Shown here piece by piece: positions 60,880-64,000 of a stretch of DNA of 64,000 nt. This stretch comes from Armatimonadota bacterium (GTDB lineage: Bacteria > Armatimonadota > Fimbriimonadia > Fimbriimonadales > Fimbriimonadaceae): assembly GCA_018268355.1 (NCBI GenBank), contig JAFDWR010000004.1, forward strand, positions 310,404-374,403, written 5' to 3'. The position numbers and the translations under genes are program-made. Positions within the stretch are counted from its first letter, which is position 1, and the number at the start of each line of letters is the position of its first letter. Below the pieces are notes generated by a model. The model was not told the DNA's origin, did not search any database, and was given only the letters and a program-made list of their open reading frames with translations.

Positions 60880-61790
60880 GGGTCTCGGTCCTGCTCACCT
60901 GCTACAACCACCTCCGCCACCTGCAACTGGCCTACCAGTCGCTTCTCGACCAAACCTTCACCGAATTTGAGATCATCGCGCTCGACGACGGCTCGACCGA
61001 CGGCACCCGCGAGTGGCTGTCCGCCCAAACCGACCCGCGTCTTCGCCTGATCTTCAACGAGACCAACCTCGGCACCTACGCCACCCTCAACGTCGGCCTG
61101 CGCGAGGCCAAGGGTGAGTTCATCGCGGTGCTCAATGACGACGACCTCTGGGCTCCGGAAAAGCTGGCCCAGCAGGTTCAGTACCTCGACGCGAACCCCA
61201 AGGCGGGCCTCGTCCACTGCGGCGGGTGGTTCATCGATGGTGACGGCCGCCGTCATCCCGATCCGGCGCCGCTCGGCTTTCCTTATCCGCGGACCGAGTC
61301 GGGCGACATCCTTGCCGCCGAGATCGACCACAACCAGATCATCGCGAGCTCCGTCCTCTTCCGGGCGCCGATCGTGGACTCGATTGGACCGTTCGATCCT
61401 GCCTACTTCGGCAGCGGCGACTGGCAGATGTGGCTTCGGATTGCCCGAGTGGCCGACATCGGGTACCTCGACGAGCCGCTCTGCTTCTACCGCGTGCATG
61501 GGGCCAATGCGAGCCACCAAAAAGAAAAGATCTTCCGCGACGATGCCCGAATTCGGGAGTGGATCGCGACGTGGGAAGGCGATGCGAGTCTGCTCGCTCG
61601 TCCGGGCGTGAAGGCCGCTCTTGCGCACAACCGGGCGTGCCTGGGGACGGTTTATGCCTGGACTGGCGAAGTGAAAAAGGGCCGCGCGAACTACTGGAAG
61701 AGCTGGCGGATGATGCCTTCCCGAATGAAGAGCCTCGCGCGGTGGGTGCTGAGCTTCCTGCCCGCCAAGACTTTCCGCCGCCTCGGCTAA
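60876..61790 (+). CDS. Glycosyltransferase family 2
   Basis: 304 residues, starting at GTG 60876. The GT-A fold has VSVLLTCYNHLRHLQLAYQSLL at the N-terminus, IALDDGSTDGTREWL for nucleotide binding, and the metal-binding DxD in VLNDDDLWAPEKL. The base is probably in GSGDWQMWLRIA. These enzymes move sugars from nucleotide donors to lipids, proteins or surface polysaccharide. No membrane anchor is visible, although the C-terminus is basic (KSLARWVLSFLPAKTFRRLG) and could touch the membrane. The gene overlaps the convergent DUF151 gene by 4 bp. Confidence 0.95.
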   Translation: MRVSVLLTCYNHLRHLQLAYQSLLDQTFTEFEIIALDDGSTDGTREWLSAQTDPRLRLIFNETNLGTYATLNVGLREAKGEFIAVLNDDDLWAPEKLAQQVQYLDANPKAGLVHCGGWFIDGDGRRHPDPAPLGFPYPRTESGDILAAEIDHNQIIASSVLFRAPIVDSIGPFDPAYFGSGDWQMWLRIARVADIGYLDEPLCFYRVHGANASHQKEKIFRDDARIREWIATWEGDASLLARPGVKAALAHNRACLGTVYAWTGEVKKGRANYWKSWRMMPSRMKSLARWVLSFLPAKTFRRLG

Positions 61791-62296
61791 ACCTGCGTGT
61801 CCTCGTCGAGGATGCCTTCGGCGACATAGATCGGCGCGTCAAAACGCACGGCCAGGGCAATCGCATCGGACGGCCGGGTGTCGATCTCAATGTCTTCGCC
61901 GCCCGCGAGGATGTGGAGCTTTGCGTAATAGACCCCGTTCCAGACGTCGTCGATGACCACGCGGTCAACGGTCGCGCTCAGCCGCTCAAGCATCGTCTTG
62001 ATGAGGTCGTGGGTGATCGGGCGGTCGGGGACCCGACCTTCCAGCGGCATGTCAATGGCGTGGGCCTCAAAGGCGCCGATCATGATCGGAAGCTCCCGCC
62101 GCGAACCATCGGAAAGGAAGACGTAGCGCTGGATATCGCGATCAGTTTCGGTCTGGTAGACACCCTTGACTTGAACCTGAACCAAAGGCCCGCGCGAAAC
62201 CGGCTGCTCCTCTTCGTCGCCGGAATACGGAAAGAAGGCTGGCGGCGTGTCGAGCTCTTCGTCGCCCTCGTTGTGCGGTTCGAAATCTTCCGGCAT
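61787..62296 (-). CDS. DUF151 bifunctional nuclease family protein
   Basis: 169 residues. The first 35 are acidic and disordered. Then a DUF151 domain: VQVQVKGVYQTETDRDIQRYVFLSDGSRRELPIMIGAFEAHAI, THDLIKTMLERLSATVDRVVIDDVWNGVYYAKLHIL and EIDTRPSDAIALAVRFDAPIYVAEGIL. RPSDAIALA is diagnostic. Members in plants and thermophiles have RNase or DNase activity, but most are uncharacterised. It is divergent from the dienelactone hydrolase gene, with 44 bp between starts. Confidence 0.95.
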   Translation of the reverse strand: MPEDFEPHNEGDEELDTPPAFFPYSGDEEEQPVSRGPLVQVQVKGVYQTETDRDIQRYVFLSDGSRRELPIMIGAFEAHAIDMPLEGRVPDRPITHDLIKTMLERLSATVDRVVIDDVWNGVYYAKLHILAGGEDIEIDTRPSDAIALAVRFDAPIYVAEGILDEDTQV

Positions 62297-62340
62297 CGCT
62301 CGTGAGATTACCAGCCCAAATTCGGCATAGAATAGGGGCG

Positions 62341-63108
62341 ATGAAGTCGATCTTTTTCTTTGCTATGGCGTTGGCATCTGGCCTTGCGGTGGCCAAACCG
62401 GTGGTGGACAGCGTGAACTATCGTGACGGCGAAACCAAGCTGCAAGGCTATTTCGTGTACGACGACGCGATGAAGGGCCGACGGCCCGGGGTCGTCATCG
62501 TCCACGATTGGGCGGGCGTGAAGGAGTATGAGGTCAATCGTGCGAAGCAGCTCGCCGCCCTCGGTTACACCGCCTTTGTCGCCGACATCTATGGGGCCGA
62601 CGTTCGACCCAAGAACCCAAAGGAGAACGCGGCCAATGCGGGCAAGTACAAGGGTGACCGTCCGCTCTTCCAGTCCCGGCTCAAGGCGGCCTACGACCAA
62701 CTCATCGCGCGCAAGGAAACCGACAAATCCCGCGTCGGTGCGATGGGCTATTGCTTTGGCGGAACCGGCGTGCTTGAACTCGCGCGAACCGGCGTTCCCC
62801 TCAAGGGCGTGGTGAGCTTCCACGGCGGCCTTGATATCGCCGACCTCGGCAAGGCTAAGTGCGCCTTCCTCATCCTTCATGGCGACGTCGACCCGTTCGT
62901 CCCGAAGAAGGACATCGACAATCTGATGGCGATGCTCGACCAGCGAAAGCTCTGGCATAAGCTGGTTCGCTATCCGGGGGCGGTCCACGCATTCACGGTT
63001 CCGACCGCCGGAAATGATCCGTCGAAGGGTGCCGCTTATCACGAAGAGGCAGACAAGAAGTCGTTCGAGGAGATGCGCGGCTTCTTCAAGCAAGTCTTCG
63101 GCCGATGA
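62341..63108 (+). CDS. Exported dienelactone-hydrolase-like alpha/beta hydrolase
   Basis: 255 residues from the ATG at 62341 (MKSIFFFAMALASGLAVAKP, a signal peptide). The in-frame ATG at 62302 would add 13 residues that spoil it. The DLH nucleophile is Cys 138 in GAMGYCFGGTG. HGDVDPFVPKKD holds the acid and GAVHAFTVP the histidine. RPGVVIVHDWAGVKEYEVNRAKQLAALGY is the family N-terminal block. Exported DLH-like hydrolases are common and of unknown substrate; classical dienelactone hydrolase is cytoplasmic. It overlaps the flavoprotein gene by 4 bp. Confidence 0.93.
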   Translation: MKSIFFFAMALASGLAVAKPVVDSVNYRDGETKLQGYFVYDDAMKGRRPGVVIVHDWAGVKEYEVNRAKQLAALGYTAFVADIYGADVRPKNPKENAANAGKYKGDRPLFQSRLKAAYDQLIARKETDKSRVGAMGYCFGGTGVLELARTGVPLKGVVSFHGGLDIADLGKAKCAFLILHGDVDPFVPKKDIDNLMAMLDQRKLWHKLVRYPGAVHAFTVPTAGNDPSKGAAYHEEADKKSFEEMRGFFKQVFGR

Positions 63109-64000
63109 GTCGGCATGTCCTCGTCGTCGGCGGAGGGGCAGCAGGCACGCTTGCTGCCCTTCGCGCTGCTGAGGTCGGTGCCAAGGTCACCCTTCTTGAA
63201 AAGAACGACCGCCTCGGGATCAAGATCCTGATCTCGGGCGGCGGCAAGTGCAACATCACTCATGCGGGGACGGTCAACGAAGTCCTCAAAGGCTTTCGGC
63301 ATGACGAGGCGAGGTTCCTGCGGCGGTCGATGTATCGGTTTGACAATCACGCGATCATGTCGATCCTCGAAGGTCGCGGCCTTGAGTTGATGGTGCGCGA
63401 GGATGGCCGAGTTTTCCCCGTCGAGGGTTCGGCGAAAGACGTCGTCGAGATCCTCCGCCAGCTGCTCGTCGAAGCGGGGGTGGAGATTCGCTATGAGTCA
63501 CCGGTGGCCGAAATCCTCTTCGAAAACGAAGAGGTGCAGGGGGCACGGCTTCAATCGGGCGAGGAGATCCGTGCCGACGCGACGGTGGTTGCGGTGGGCG
63601 GCTCCAGCTACCCGAAAACGGGGGCGACCGGCGACGGCTACCCGTGGATGAAGGCGGTGGGCCATACCGTGAAGCGGATCATGCCCGCGCTCGCTCCGAT
63701 CTACTTGCAAGAAGCTCCGACCTGGGCCGAGGAGCGATCCGGCGTGGCCTTGCGCGGCGTTTTGCTGAAGGCAAAGGCCTCGAAGGAACTCGCCCGGTGG
63801 CGCGGCGACCTCCTCTTCACCCACCACGGCGTGAGCGGACCGACCGTCCTCGGGGTGAGCCGCGAAGTCGCGGAAAGCCTGCCCGGCGACGTGAAGCTGA
63901 CGGTCGATCTCTTGCCCGACGTCAGCTATGAGGACATGAAGGACCGCTTTGTGAAGGCGACCCAGGCGCATCCGAAGCGCACCGCCCGCTCGCTCGTCGA
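63105..64000 (+). CDS. HI0933/BaiN-type NAD(P)/FAD-dependent oxidoreductase, 5' part
   Basis: The first 298 codons of a gene that runs beyond the right edge; family members have about 400 residues. MSRHVLVVGGGAAGTLAALRAAEVGAKVTLLEKND gives the FAD site. LGIKILISGGGKCNITHAG is the HI0933 family signature, and VAVGGSSYPKTGATGDGYPWMKAVGH is the second FAD contact. LLFTHHGVSGPTVLGVSRE follows. Some members (BaiN) reduce bile-acid intermediates; most have no known substrate. The ATG at 63105 overlaps the hydrolase stop by 4 bp. Confidence 0.93.
   Translation, partial: MSRHVLVVGGGAAGTLAALRAAEVGAKVTLLEKNDRLGIKILISGGGKCNITHAGTVNEVLKGFRHDEARFLRRSMYRFDNHAIMSILEGRGLELMVREDGRVFPVEGSAKDVVEILRQLLVEAGVEIRYESPVAEILFENEEVQGARLQSGEEIRADATVVAVGGSSYPKTGATGDGYPWMKAVGHTVKRIMPALAPIYLQEAPTWAEERSGVALRGVLLKAKASKELARWRGDLLFTHHGVSGPTVLGVSREVAESLPGDVKLTVDLLPDVSYEDMKDRFVKATQAHPKRTARSLV

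Overview
The window is about 64 kb of gene-dense, high-GC (roughly 60% or more by eye) bacterial chromosome with some 60 protein genes, two tRNA genes and very short gaps. Many neighbours overlap by 4 bp (ATGA, GTGA or TTGA junctions). The cell is a diderm heterotroph: lpxA, fabZ and an LptC/OstA-like gene sit together, and there are many lipoproteins and exported proteins. The mix of a tricorn-type S41 protease, GxGYxYP and beta-helix proteins, HEAT-repeat proteins and a Bacillus-type SdhA resembles Armatimonadota (Fimbriimonadia). That placement is recall, not a computed result. I see no prophage, transposase, integrase or CRISPR array.

Layout. 1-2072: an HtrA-like protease (cut by the left edge) divergent from hsp20, then an exported M48 protease. 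2237-8002: an MFS-HEAT fusion, a methyltransferase, folD and pepF. 8009-12879: four small paralogous lipoproteins and a tricorn-like protease. 13032-16576: a LamG-like protein, a DNRLRE-type protein and mutS2. 16577-17193: a repeat-filled gap. 17194-21105: sdhA, an FAD oxidoreductase and acpS. 21102-22066: a stand-alone PolX-type N-terminal domain and a lipoprotein. 22067-22504: a second copy of the repeat complex. 22505-25846: an S41 protease and an XPD/DinG-like helicase. 25890-30684: an overlapping operon of acyl-CoA ligase, GxGYxYP protein and an enlarged MalG-type permease. 30782-38246: a PAS histidine kinase, SGNH hydrolase, tRNA-Leu, fabG, YraN, an M48 protease, a beta-helix/PA14 protein and a Gly/Ser-rich exported protein. 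38331-43433: a minus-strand run with lpxA, fabZ and the LptC-like gene downstream of two exported proteins. 43543-48256: cheW, tmk, two unknown proteins, dps and a DUF3352-like protein. 48314-55061: hutH, a HerA-like ATPase, folP, a MATE exporter, an S51 peptidase and a TlpA-like lipoprotein. 55058-64000: a HEAT protein, mtnP, a BtuF-like lipoprotein, tRNA-Trp, a zinc-ribbon protein, a lipoprotein, GT2, DUF151, a dienelactone hydrolase and a BaiN-type flavoprotein cut by the right edge.

The content is mainly housekeeping plus envelope and proteolysis functions. No complete new system is proven. The best leads are the ligase/GxGYxYP/permease operon, whose permease carries an insertion of about 250 residues, the four-lipoprotein array, the composite intergenic repeat present twice in the same module order, and the MFS-HEAT fusion. 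Names come from motifs read by eye; no database search was run.
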